Shown here one piece after another: positions 20,171 to 30,900 of a DNA stretch of 64,000 nucleotides. The translations under genes were made by a program, and so were the position numbers. The notes under the pieces are model-generated. The model searched no databases, was not told the origin of the DNA, and saw only the letters and a program-made list of their open reading frames with translations. This DNA is from Agapanthus africanus (taxonomy: Eukaryota > Streptophyta > Magnoliopsida > Asparagales > Amaryllidaceae): the NCBI GenBank assembly GCA_030015575.1, contig CM057346.1:115239899-115303898 (forward strand), given 5' to 3'. Each line of letters begins with the position of its first letter. Position 1 is the stretch's first letter.

Positions 20171-21134
20171 GTGTCAAAATCAGGCACGCCAGCGCAGGGA
20201 GCGCAGCGCCCAAGGCAGCGCGCCCAATCAGAGCAAGGCTCTATTTAAAACAAAAATTAAAGGAAGCAACGCTTCAGCTGACTTGCGCTCTGCGCTGCGC
20301 GCCACGTGGCAGCGCAGTTGCGCTAGCACAGTTGCGCTGCGCTCTGCGCTGTGCGACACGTGTCAAGCGCTGGGGCGTTTGCGCCAAACAGAATTAAAAC
20401 TCCAGTAAGATCTTTCTATTTTTGTTAAAACAAGAACATTGTCTTCTGTAAAACAGAAGCCCTTGGATCAAAGATCCAACGGTGGGGAAAATTCCCCAAA
20501 TCACTCAGAGAAGGATCTCTTTAACAAATTTAACTAATCAATGGGCACTATATAAAGGCCCCTAGATCCCAATTCCAAAACACATCAAGATCATCATCAA
20601 GAACTTAAAAAACAGAGAGAACTCTGAAGAATTTTGAGAAGAACTCAAGAAAAAGGTAAAAACCTTTATAAAAGAGAAGGTTCTCTTCTGAATAGATCAT
20701 TGATCTAAGAACAAGATCGATGATCTTCAATAAAATAAAAATAATAACAGTGCCTTACACTTTTTTATGAACCACTGGTTCTTTGAAAACAAGAAAATTT
20801 GTTTTCTTTGATCTAAAATTGATCAAAATAATTGAAACAGTGCCTTGCACTTGCAGAAAACTGCACTGTTGCGCTCCTGGATTGGCGCAAGCCACCAGAG
20901 AGCGCCACGTGTCAGCACCATACCCACTTGCGCTATGCGCTTTTAAAAAACAGAGCACTGCTCTCTTTAGTTGGCGCAACTCACCAGAGTGCGCCATGTG
21001 TCAGCAGCGCACTAGCGCAGCGCAGTGGTGCAGCACACTGCGCTTACGCCCATCAGAGCGTGACACGTGGCACCGTCACATGAGTTTGCGCCTTGCGCTT
21101 CTCAATTGGCGCAAAGCGCCTGACAAGCCACGTG
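20168..21134. promoter_or_regulatory. Cluster of CACGTG (G-box/ABRE-like) elements in the LTR
   Basis: CACGTG occurs at 20168, 20303, 20357, 20906, 21064 and 21129, with a near copy CATGTG at 20995. Most sit in a GC(C/A)ACGTG(T/G)CA context. Three lie upstream of the TATA box and the others downstream. bZIP and bHLH factors bind such sites in plants. The surrounding GCGC-rich sequence is itself repetitive, so the boxes may have multiplied as part of a repeat. Confidence 0.65.
20549..20556 (+). promoter_or_regulatory. LTR TATA box of the Gypsy-type element
   Basis: CTATATAAAGGCCCC is a strong plant TATA context. It is followed within about 40 bases by an A/C-rich, AG-rich leader (CAAGATCATCATCAAG) typical of a transcript 5' end. 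Confidence 0.75.
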
Positions 21135-22142
21135 GGGCGCTGTCAGAGCATTTAATGCAATACATTATTAAGGGCAGAGCCCAATAAAAAAGGTCTATCA
21201 GACCAAATAAAAGAGCTATGCACTATTAAAAGAGGCAGAGCCCAATTAAAAGGAAAAAAGTCCAGACTAAAATAAAATGCAGGGGCAAAGTCCAAATAAA
21301 GGCCTAACAGGCCAACTACAAACAAAAATGTTGAACATCTTCAACTGGACTTAGCCCAATCATGGCCATAAGTTCTCAAATTAAATCAATTTACATCCGG
21401 TTCAAGGGTACATCTCTGAACTCCTCTGACACCTATCGTTGTAATCCTTCAACGACGTCAGAGAGGTGACGGGTCCCGACGGCCATACATTAAAATGAAT
21501 CACCACGTCCCTAAACTGGAACATGGACCACCACGTCCCTAAACTGGCAGTGGACCACCACGTCCCTAAACTGGAACATGGACCGCAATATCCCTAAACT
21601 ACATATGGACCACTATGTGCCTAAACTGGAACAATCGAGCCCCTAAATACTCTTTTGTCGGATCTAAACGATCCCGTTTAAGTTGATCTTAGCCTAAAAA
21701 ATGACCAACGTATCCTTAAACCAAAATCCCAAACCCAAATCTAAGAAAATACGGATTTGGACTAATTCACGTCCTACGGGCGACGACATAAATTAGTCTC
21801 CGTATACAATCTACGGGCAACCACAAACAAAACAAACACACACGACATGAAGTGAAATTTCTGTAGAAGGAGAAAGTTGTTACTGTGATGCGGTAGCGTA
21901 ATTAACTGCAGCGGCTTGCGCCTGCAGGGAAGAGCGTCCCCACAATCAAAAAACCTCTCAAGCGAGGGGGAATCTGACGAAGTCTGCTACATCGGCCGCA
22001 TCCGTCTAAACCTCTGATACACGGTACCATAAATCAACTTGGTATTTTCGGAGAGGTGGACGGATAAAACCAAATAGTATCTGCTCCGAATCTCAGACAA
22101 GACGAACCTACGCGGTCGCGTCTCTGTATTCGGAGGGGAACA

Positions 22143-22938
22143 GAGCGGATCGCCCATTAATGGGGATCGTGATGGCGTGGAACGTGGGACGTTGCTGGTA
22201 GAGAATTTGCGCGTGGCGAGATTTGCGGAGCGGCGGTTACGCCTGTGAGTGGTGGAGTTGGTCGGTTGGAGGGGCCGAGGAGGACGGCTTCGGCTGGGGA
22301 GCTCGAAACCGAGCAAGAAGGTCGAGAAGTCTTGGTCCTGTGGCAGCCCGGGGCCGGCTGAGGGGCCGAGGAGGCAAATTTGCAGAGGGCCCCGAGGAGG
22401 GCCAGCTTGCGCTTGCAGGTCGGATACAAGGGTGGCCTGGTCGGCTTCTGTGGGCCCTTTCTTCCGGGTCTTGGGACATGTCATCCGCCACGTGTCCTGA
22501 TCTCGTATCGTCAATATTGTGCATCATCACTAAATAAACTTGAGAACTCTACATGTCGTCCTTCCTCTTTGCATTATAATAATAATATAATAGAGATATG
22601 TTGCCTATTTTCATAATACTCTTACACAACCTTCATATTTTCATACATATCATCCCCAAGACCTATGGTGTGTGTAATTAGCTACCACATCCTTGGTCTA
22701 CGCGTGAAATGCTACACGAAACAAATGTGACTACGATGGTCTACGTAATTTATGTAAGAGTAGAAAACTCAAAGCATCCTTCAAGGGATCTGGCGTACCA
22801 GCTATCACTTTCCCCCACTACTATTTCCCCTGCTACTCCTATCCAATGACCAGACTTGGAATAGTTTTTGGATAAAACAGGTGCTTGGCTCATTTTGATT
22901 TATGACCTGAGGATAGGATCTATCATAGTATGAAATAA
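22143..22938. other. Unassigned DNA between the Gypsy element and the tandem array
   Basis: About 360 bp of GC-rich sequence abuts the LTR and shifts to AT-rich DNA after about 22500. The frames in the GC-rich part lack recognisable domains and partly run into the LTR. It does not recur in the other units of the array, so it is the left flank. I see no gene in it. Confidence 0.5.
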
Positions 22939-25423
22939 CATAACAACCAAAGAGTGCCCAAATCCGCCTCAAAGGGAGTGTGAATGCGGCACTTGCATAA
23001 GCCTAACCTACGCACACAACAACACATACTGGGGATACAAATTTGCCCCGAAAATGGTAAATTGCGGCCGTTTCCTCTCTTGAGGATTGAACCCTGTATT
23101 CTCCTCAGGAGGGGAAGTGCCATACCAATTTGTAAGGAGGATTTGAACCTTGTCATTGTTTATTTTAGTTTTTGTTAATGCAGTTTGAGACCATGATCTT
23201 ATATCAAAAAGCTACGCATCCACGTGCGTGGCCTAATCTCTACCCATCATAGATCCGTCCTAAAATCAATAAGGCCATCACAAAGCGAAAAAAAATTGAC
23301 AAATGAATAGGAGAACAAACCAGCAAAATTAACTAAATATATTGGCTAATCAAGTTAGCCCATACCATATCTTTGACACAAACTTTTCAATTGCAGAATA
23401 GGTCATTATATCAACAATGGTTTAATTACACTAAAATACCCTTAACCGCCACGGCTGTTCACTTAAATACCTTAGAAGATTTGTATTACAATAAAATACC
23501 TCAAACTATGGTTTTCAAGGGGTTTTATTCCAATAAAATACCCTCAAATGCTGCCGTTAAGATATTTTACTGTAATAAAACATCTCTCGGGTATTTTCAG
23601 TGAAAAATCATGATGGTTAAGGATATTTTGGTGTAATTTATGCTATCAACATTAATACCATGAGTTGCAACACTGATGCCAATAAATTTTTCAATATCCT
23701 CATTAGGATTTATACATATAAATCACATTATCAAAATCAGAATTTACCTGAGGGAACACTTTTTTTTAAAGTGGTTCATCCACAAGCTAAATAGCATATC
23801 AACCTTATATATAAAGAAGAGAGGGCCATCTCATTTACAGTGATGTTAGTAATAATTCTTACTGAGCATGAACTTTGACTAATGATGATGAACCCAAAGC
23901 CAAGCCGTTACATTTCGGTCAATCGTTGCAGTTAATGACTCTGAGACCACACCTGCGATGACAGAGAATTTAGACGTTACTGAAATTAAATTGAAAACAC
24001 TGGAATCACATTTATAATTTGTTTATGTTGCTAGTTACACTTATGCAAGTGCCTGCAGGTACAAACAGGCCTTTCATTAAAATGAAAAAGCTAAATAAAT
24101 AAATAAATCAACTTATTCAAGTGCATGATTGCCGCGGTTCATCATGACTAGCAAATTATAAAATACCTATATGTAAAAAGAAAAAGAGAGGAATAAAACA
24201 CAAAACCAAACGCCACCTAGAAAATTTTAAAATTTGCATTCATAGGATGCAGACTGAACATATCAATACCGGACGATTTCTTTATGACACAGTGGCTGTA
24301 CTGTTTTGCCACCATTCAACAAGGTTCAATCTTGCACTATGCTGAAACTCCATTGTGTATTGGTTCAAGCACTACACAGCTTTTAAAGTGAAGACAATAT
24401 TTGGTATATACGCACGCGTATGACAATTGACACACCAGATTAATGCAAATTAAGAAGCTCGACTAGTGGTCATATCGGTTGGAAATATATATACTTCATT
24501 GTCCACGGAAATACAAACACACTGAGTGTCATTTGAGAAATTGGAACTAACAAGTCATATTCGAGGTAGATGTAGTTCAAAGTTGCATCAGAAGCAGTTT
24601 TATCATATACATCAGCTACAAGCAAGACAAGAAGAGTGGATCGAGTGTGGCAATATTCATCCAAGAGTTCGAATGAACAGGTATGGATCCTCTTGAAAAT
24701 GTATCATATTGGTTTCTTCTTTAAATACAGTGCAGCTTAAATAGCATTATGACTTAAAATAAATCTAGTGGACCCCTGAAGGTTCAGAGTAAAGTTAAAG
24801 CTGCAACATTTGAGGACATTTGTACTAATAGGATGCAATGGTACAACAAGGGATTATTCAGAAAAGAGTTTCAGAATTGGAAATCTCTACAGATGAATTT
24901 AGTAGTTTCTCTAATAGGTCTAAATGGAACATAGGTCTAGCTACTACCGGAAAAGTTCCAAGTATGATAATAAAGGAACCATTGGAAACTACATTTGTTC
25001 ATCCATCTTGTTCCCAAAACCAAAGGCATTATCGATGTGTCTCGATGTCAAAATGCTCATTGACTGAGGAATACTGGATCTCCAAGTACATCCGTTAGCT
25101 AGTCGCAATCGTTAGCTAGACAGTAATTAAAAATTTACGAAGCAGAAGCCCAATGCTGGGGAGGCTTTATAGCCTATGCTGCACGGATTCCTCATCAAGG
25201 TGGCGTGCCCGTATCGGATAAGTATCCAAGTCGGATTCGTCTGGATTTGTAATTGTGAAACTGTTTTTGTCACATCCTTAAATTTATATTTTATTCTAGA
25301 TGAATTGAACATGTATCAATGGCCAAGACACCAACAATCTACGCACCAATATTTTAATCATTTAGTATCTTAATTTTGATTTGCTGAAAAGGTGATTTTT
25401 TGTTCTTATGAAAAATTCATGTC
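22939..25423. other. Non-viral leader of unit 1
   Basis: About 2.5 kb of AT-rich DNA with no viral similarity. It contains a palindromic element (23420-23641). The longest ATG frame is 86 codons (24838-25098, +), with no recognisable domain. A stretch near 25170-25235 (CTATGCTGCACGGATTC, GTGCCCGTATCGGATAAG) resembles words found in plant non-autonomous DNA elements, but this is from memory and weak. It may be host flank carried along in the duplication. Confidence 0.5.
23420..23641. mobile_element. MITE-like palindromic element, copy 1
   Basis: The left end (TTTAATTACACTAAAATACCC, about 23421) and the reverse complement of the right end (TAAATTACACCAAAATATCC, ending 23640) match over about 40 bp with a few changes, forming terminal inverted repeats. 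The 220-bp body has several AATAAAATACC-type words. No coding capacity. Short TATCAAC-like words flank it at a few bases' distance, but a clean target duplication is not established. Confidence 0.6.
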
Positions 25424-25481
25424 TATATAAACACAACTCATTCATGTAACAACAAAATTCATTACTGGTTTACCATTTGAT
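25424..25481 (+). promoter_or_regulatory. Scrambled viral scraps with a TATA box upstream of block A
   Basis: Positions 25424-25450 match the viral promoter area (32844-32870, TATATAAAC...TTCATGTAAC) with one mismatch. Positions 25454-25475 match capsid sequence 28283-28304 exactly. Both are joined directly to the movement-protein frame. The natural leader seen in block B (36264-36454) is missing. This is a recombination junction that placed a TATA box 58 bp before the ATG. Confidence 0.75.
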
Positions 25482-27938
25482 ATGCTCTTTAGAAAATTTT
25501 TCTCTGGTTCTGGAAGTAATTCAGGACACATAATACAAAGCAAAGAAGAGATGATTAATGAGGACTTTTCAAACTGGACTCTTCCTAATGAAAATATAGA
25601 AAATATTTACAAAATTGGTACTTTTGATTTCAAAAGCGCTTTTAGCGTAAAAATTCATGAAGAGACTTTAAACATTCAAAATAAGTTTCAATCAATTCCT
25701 CTTTTATCTCATATTTCTATACGAAAATATTTAGAGAAAGGATTTCGTTATATTCATTTTGGTATGATTCAAGTAGCAGTCAAACCACTTGCTCATATTG
25801 GTATAGACATTCCTGTTTACATGGCTTTACGTGATAAACGTTTGCGAAGATACAAATCGTCAATTTTAAGTATGATTCAAACTAATATTTGTAATGGTCC
25901 TATTTATTTCAATTGTATTCCTAATTTTCCAGTTTCATTAACTGATCCTTTAATTATGAATTCCTTAATTCTCGATGTTCATCTGCAAGGAGAAGAATTT
26001 GAAAAACTTGCAGAACAATTTGTAATTATTTATCGCATTTACTTTAGATTAATGAGTTCTGCTATTAATCCCAAATGCAAATTAATTAATAACTTTAATG
26101 ATGAAACAATACTATTACAAATTGATGCTGACTATTCAAAGACCTTTGTTCCTAAACGCCTGAAATGGAATGAAATTACCATTCCAGAAGCCTTTCAAAT
26201 AGATATTCCTCAGAGACCAAGAAATCTCGAGAGAACAGAAATTCAAGACATAGTTGAAGAACAAGATGGTACAGTCCTGGTTCGTTTCAACTCACTCAAT
26301 GAAAATAGGAGATCCATCAGACCCTACTCTATTCCTAGAAATTCATTTAGAGAATCTAGATCTTTCATAGTAGAAACTCCTTATACTCAAGAAGATCCTT
26401 CGATAAGGATTCACAATCAAACACCTATTCCTGACATTTCAAATGAACTCAATTTTTCCCCAAATAATTCTCCTAATTCCAGTCAGATGCATGGAGAATT
26501 CCACGGTATTAATGTTATCACTAAAGTTGGTGTTAAGATTGATATCGAAGAACTTGAAAAAGATTTCAAAGAAGAATCAGAATACTACACATGGTACTCT
26601 AAGCTAGATGCTTACTGTCAAGCTAAGATTCGAATTCAATGGATAAGAGATATTCAAAAATATCATGCTCCCTTTCATTTTGAAAACTGGTTAGACTTTT
26701 ATTTTACAAAAAATGAAATTTCTGAACCATTCAAAAAATCTGCTATTAATGTACAAACAAGTTTGTACAAGAAATGGCAACTTCAAGATGACACTACTAT
26801 TACTGCTATCACTCCTCCCTTACAGACCTTGAAACTCCATTCCAAAAAAGGAGAAGTCATAGCTACACCTTTCAAAAGGGGTCGTGAAAGTATTGACCCT
26901 AGAGGAAATGATCAAGTTAATTTGGATGATGTCAAGAAATTATATCAACAGAATAATTACTCCAATCAAGTCTTACACACGATTTCAACACAAATAGATT
27001 CCTTATCTACTGACATTAAGGCCATTTCAAAACCAAGTTCAACATTCCCTCACAGTACTTTTTTACCACATTTTCAACCAAGAAGTATTCCTAGAGCCTT
27101 AGAAAATAAGCTCACGTTTGAAAACGAGTCATTATTATCTAAAATAAACCAAACACTTGATTCAATTAACAAGAACCTTCCCGGTCCTTCAAAAATCAAC
27201 AATATTGATACTATAGAAGATAAGGAAGAATCAGATTCCTCATTATCTTCTGATTCATCTGACAACTCTGTCGTTCAACAAATCAATGATGTTGAAAATG
27301 ATATCTTACAGAATGACTCTAATCAGGATATTAATAAAAACCAAACACTTGATTCAATTAACAAGAACCTTCCCGGTCCTTCAAAAATCAACAATATTGA
27401 CACTATAGAAGAAAATGAAGAATCAGATTCCTCATTAGAATCTCATTCCTCTGAAAACCCTGTAGTTCAATCATCTGAAAACCCTGAAATTCAAAAAATC
27501 AATAATATTGATACTATAGAAGATAACGAAGAATCGGATTCTTCAAATTCCTCATTAAAATCTGATTCCTCTGACAACTCAAATTCCTCATTAAAATCTT
27601 ATTCCTCTAACAACTCTGTAATTCAAAAAATCAATAATGTTGAAAATGATATCTTACAAAATGACTCTAATCAGGATATTAATAAAATTGAAAGAGGAAA
27701 GAAGCCAAATAATTTCAATAAAACTCATAGAAATTGGAACAATAGTAGAACTAAAGACTACTATCCACGACCTACCCCTCCTGACATTATGTATGAAGAA
27801 AGAGCAAAATTCCATACGAAAGATTATGATGGAAATTCCATTTATGAATGGAATATTGATGGAAAAAGTGAGTATGAAATACTCAACACATTACAAGAAA
27901 TGGGTATGGCCAAATTGGCATACAAAATGAAAAGATGA
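25482..27938 (+). pseudogene. Endogenous pararetrovirus block A: movement protein and start of capsid (unit 1)
   Basis: Frame of 818 codons. The 30K-type movement-protein core is at about 45-205 (IHFGMIQV, then GIDIPVYMALRD at 107-118). These proteins carry virus through plasmodesmata. A middle region with a likely coiled stretch (about 480-515) leads to Ser/Asp/Glu-rich repeats (about 555-735). The last 60 residues begin the capsid core. TGA at 27936-27938 interrupts the capsid, and the same frame reopens at once. Blocks B and G on the other strand have no stop at this site, so here it is a break in a single long polyprotein. The N-terminus starts MLFRKFFSGS, unlike block B, because of the scrambled junction upstream. 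Gene order fits a petuvirus-like or similar caulimovirid; the genus is not assigned. Confidence 0.85.
27140..27700 (+). repeat. Acidic Ser-rich in-frame repeats in block A
   Basis: A unit starting NQTLDSINKNLPGPSKINNI and ending in an EESDSS run occurs at about 27140-27240 and 27342-27435, with a truncated third copy (KINNIDTIED) near 27493. ENDILQNDSNQDINK is also repeated. Block B on the minus strand has a single copy (about 34500-34590), so repeat number differs between viral copies. Confidence 0.8.
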
Positions 27939-30900
27939 TCTGAACAAGATATTGCGAGTTTATTCATAACTGGTTTTACTGGACAGTTAAAGTATTGGTG
28001 GGACAATGCTTTGACTTTACAAGACAGAACAGCAATTCTTGAGCATACTATAGACGTAGAAAATGCCCAAGGAGAAATTACTACCCAAAACGATTCAAGT
28101 GATTTCCTCATAGTTACCATAGCTATGCACTTTGTAGGAAATCCTCAAGAAGAATTAGCTTCTTCAAAGATATTCCTTACTAACATTAGGTGTCCAACAC
28201 TTAGTGATTTCAGGTGGTACAAAGACATGTTTTTAACTCATGTTCTTAAACGAACAGATAGTACCGCACCATTCTGGAAAGAAAAATTCATTACTGGTTT
28301 ACCAACTCTGTTTTCCCAAAGGATTATGATTAATTTACAAAAGGAAATGGGAACAGAACAGATTGATTTCACTTCAATGACCTTTGGTCAACTTTTTGCT
28401 TTTGTCAAGAAAGAAGCCCTTGCAGCTTGCCAAGAGCTTAAATTCCAAGCTAAATATGGCAGTAAGAGGAAAGAAATGGGATCTTTCTGTCAAGCGTTTG
28501 GAATTACTGGAATCAGTGCTCCTTCCACTAAAAGAAAGAAAAAATTCCTTCAAAAATCTTTTTCACAAAAAAGATATTCAAAGAAAAAGGAATATAGAGA
28601 AGATTCCTTTTCCCCAAAGAAATTCAGGAGATTTAATAGAAAAAAGAATTCAAATGATTTCAAGTGCTTTAAATGTGGCAAGAAAGGCCATATTGCTAGC
28701 AAATGTCGAAGCAAAGGAAAAGGAAAGATAAATGAAATCATTGATGGCATTTCTGATATTGAGGAAAATATCAGGAACAAGTTAAAAGACAGATTGCAAA
28801 TCTATTCTGAGATCAATTATATTACTGACAATGATAATGGCAATTATGATTCCTCTAGTGAAAGTCAGGATGACTGTCACTGTAAACAGATTAATATGAT
28901 TAAGTCTTCTACTGATAAGAAGAAGATAAAATCCGATACAAAAGAATTCATCTTTGATATGATTCAACAATTACCTGATCCTATTAAACAAAAGGAACTT
29001 TTTGAAAGATTAAAATCTTTAATTCTGCAAGAAGATGAGAAGTTTAATATCATTCAACCTTTCAGTATATCAAAAGTTTTTGAAAAATATCCTATGAATC
29101 AAACCTCTGGTATTAAGTCCATCTCTACCAGAGAATTGCAAACAGAGATTCATATTCTGAAAGAAGAAGTCAAGTCATTAAAACAGACTACTAACAATAT
29201 AGAAATGAAAAATCTCTCTTTAGAAGCTCATATTGCAATTATTCAATCTAGACTTTCCAAAGGAAAAGAAACTTATGTAGAAGAAGAAGAAGAAGAAACA
29301 CTTATTCCTCCACAAGAAATAAATATTACCCCTACTCAACCTTCAGCTTCTCAATTCATTTCTACGATTGAGAAATTCCAATTTCAAAAGTGGTTAGTTC
29401 ATCTAACAATTTCTATAGGAAATTTCAAACAAACTTTTGTTGCAATGTTAGACAGTGGTGCAGATCAAAGCTGCATCAGAGATGGTCTAATACCAACAAA
29501 ATACTATAGTTTTACTAATGAAGTTCTTATAGCCGCCAACAACTCTCCCCTTCGAATCAAAGGAAAATTGACAAAAACTGAGATATGTAATCAAAACTAC
29601 TGCTTTAAATATCAGTTTATTGTAGTAGAAAATCTCAACACTGATATTATTTTAGGTACTCCATTCCTTACTCAAATTTACCCTTTTGTTGTTGATAACA
29701 AAGGTATCAGCACTAACATTATGGGTAATACTATACATTTCAGATTCTTGATTCCTGTTCGACAAAAGGAGTTAAATGCTTTGCAAAATAACTCCATATA
29801 TCAACATATCAACCTTATTCAAAGGAAGCAGAATAAGATAAATTTTCTCAAAGAAGATTTGTCTTATGCTCAAATTGAAGAACACCTACAATTACCCAGC
29901 ACAAAACAAGAAATTCAACAGTTAGAGGATCTATTCAAAAGAGAAGTCTGTGCAGATCTTCCTAATGCTTTTTGGGAAAGAAAAAGGCACATCGTTGAAT
30001 TACCATATGAAAAGGAATTTTCAGAAAGAAATATTCCTACAAAAGCAAGACCCATTCAAATGAATCATGATCTATTAGAAGTTTGTAAAGAGGAAATTCA
30101 AACTCTTTTAGATAAAGAGCTGATACGGCCATCCAAATCACCTTGGAGCTGTGCAGCATTTTATGTCATAAATCAAGCAGAAAAGGAACGTGGTGTCCCT
30201 AGGCTTGTTATTAATTATAAACCTCTCAACAAGGTTCTTCAATGGATTCGTTACCCTATTCCAAATAAAAGAGATTTATTAAAACGTTTAAGCATTGCAA
30301 AAATCTTTTCAAAGTTTGACATGAAATCTGGCTTTTGGCAAATTCAAGTTGCTGAAAAAGACAGATACAAAACCGCCTTCACTGTACCCTTTGGCCATTA
30401 CGAATGGAATGTAATGCCTTTTGGACTCAAAAACGCCCCTTCAGAATTCCAAAGGATAATGAATGACATTCTGAATCCATATTCAAAGTTTATGATTGTT
30501 TATATTGATGATGTATTAGTTTTCTCTGAAAACATTGATCAACATTTTAAACATTTAAAAACCTTCTTATATACTGTAAAGAAAAATGGCTTGGTTCTTT
30601 CAGCCACAAAAATGAAATTATTCCAAAACAATATTTGCTTTCTTGGACATTTCATAAATCAAGGTACCATTATTCCTATAAATCGAAGTATTGATTTTGC
30701 TGATAAATTTCCTGATGAAATTAAAGACAAAACTCAACTCCAAAGATTTTTAGGCTGTTTAAATTATATTTCTGATTTTATTCCAAAGATGAGACAAATT
30801 TGTGCACCTTTATTTCAACGACTTCAAACAAATCCTCCACCTTGGACTTCGATTCATACAGGTATTGTTAAACAAATCAAAAGAACTATTCATTCTTTAC

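Larger units (their letters stand above)
1..22142 (+). mobile_element. Gag-only Ty3/Gypsy-type LTR retrotransposon, 5' end outside window
   Basis: Positions 1-985 and 21158-22142 are the same sequence in the same orientation and end at the same point (...GGGGAACA), which defines the two LTRs of one element. Between them lie a primer-site-like sequence, a gag frame and a long non-coding tract, interrupted by a nested Copia element (7379-17986). Without that insertion the internal part is about 7.6 kb. No protease, reverse transcriptase, RNase H or integrase frame is seen in it. Very long LTRs, a large gag with CX2HX4HX4C knuckles and a repeat-filled 3' region recall the Tat group and its non-autonomous gag-only relatives; this lineage call is inferred from general features. 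In the first 420 aligned LTR bases I count about 17 differences (about 4 percent). Confidence 0.85.
19197..22142 (+). repeat. 3' LTR of the Gypsy-type element (about 2.95 kb)
   Basis: Its last 985 bp equal the LTR fragment at the window start. The left border is set by the purine tract and a TGT start; the right border by the end of similarity (GGGGAACA at 22142). It carries a promoter (TATATAAA at 20549), a cluster of CACGTG boxes (20168-21134), GCGC-rich stretches and a tandem repeat (21498-21629). No protein gene is supported. Confidence 0.8.

Noticed and set aside
22141..22514. Minus-strand 175-codon frame next to the Gypsy 3' LTR
   Set aside because: It runs into LTR sequence, is driven by high GC content and shows no domain or supporting signals.
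23139..23149. Pol III B-box-like word (minus strand GGTTCAAATCC), possible tRNA or SINE
   Set aside because: No A box at proper spacing, no cloverleaf and no poly-T end were found, so it is probably chance.
24838..25098. 86-codon ATG frame in the non-viral leader as a host gene
   Set aside because: There is no recognisable domain, no splice context that I could support, and AT-rich surroundings. It is left as unassigned.
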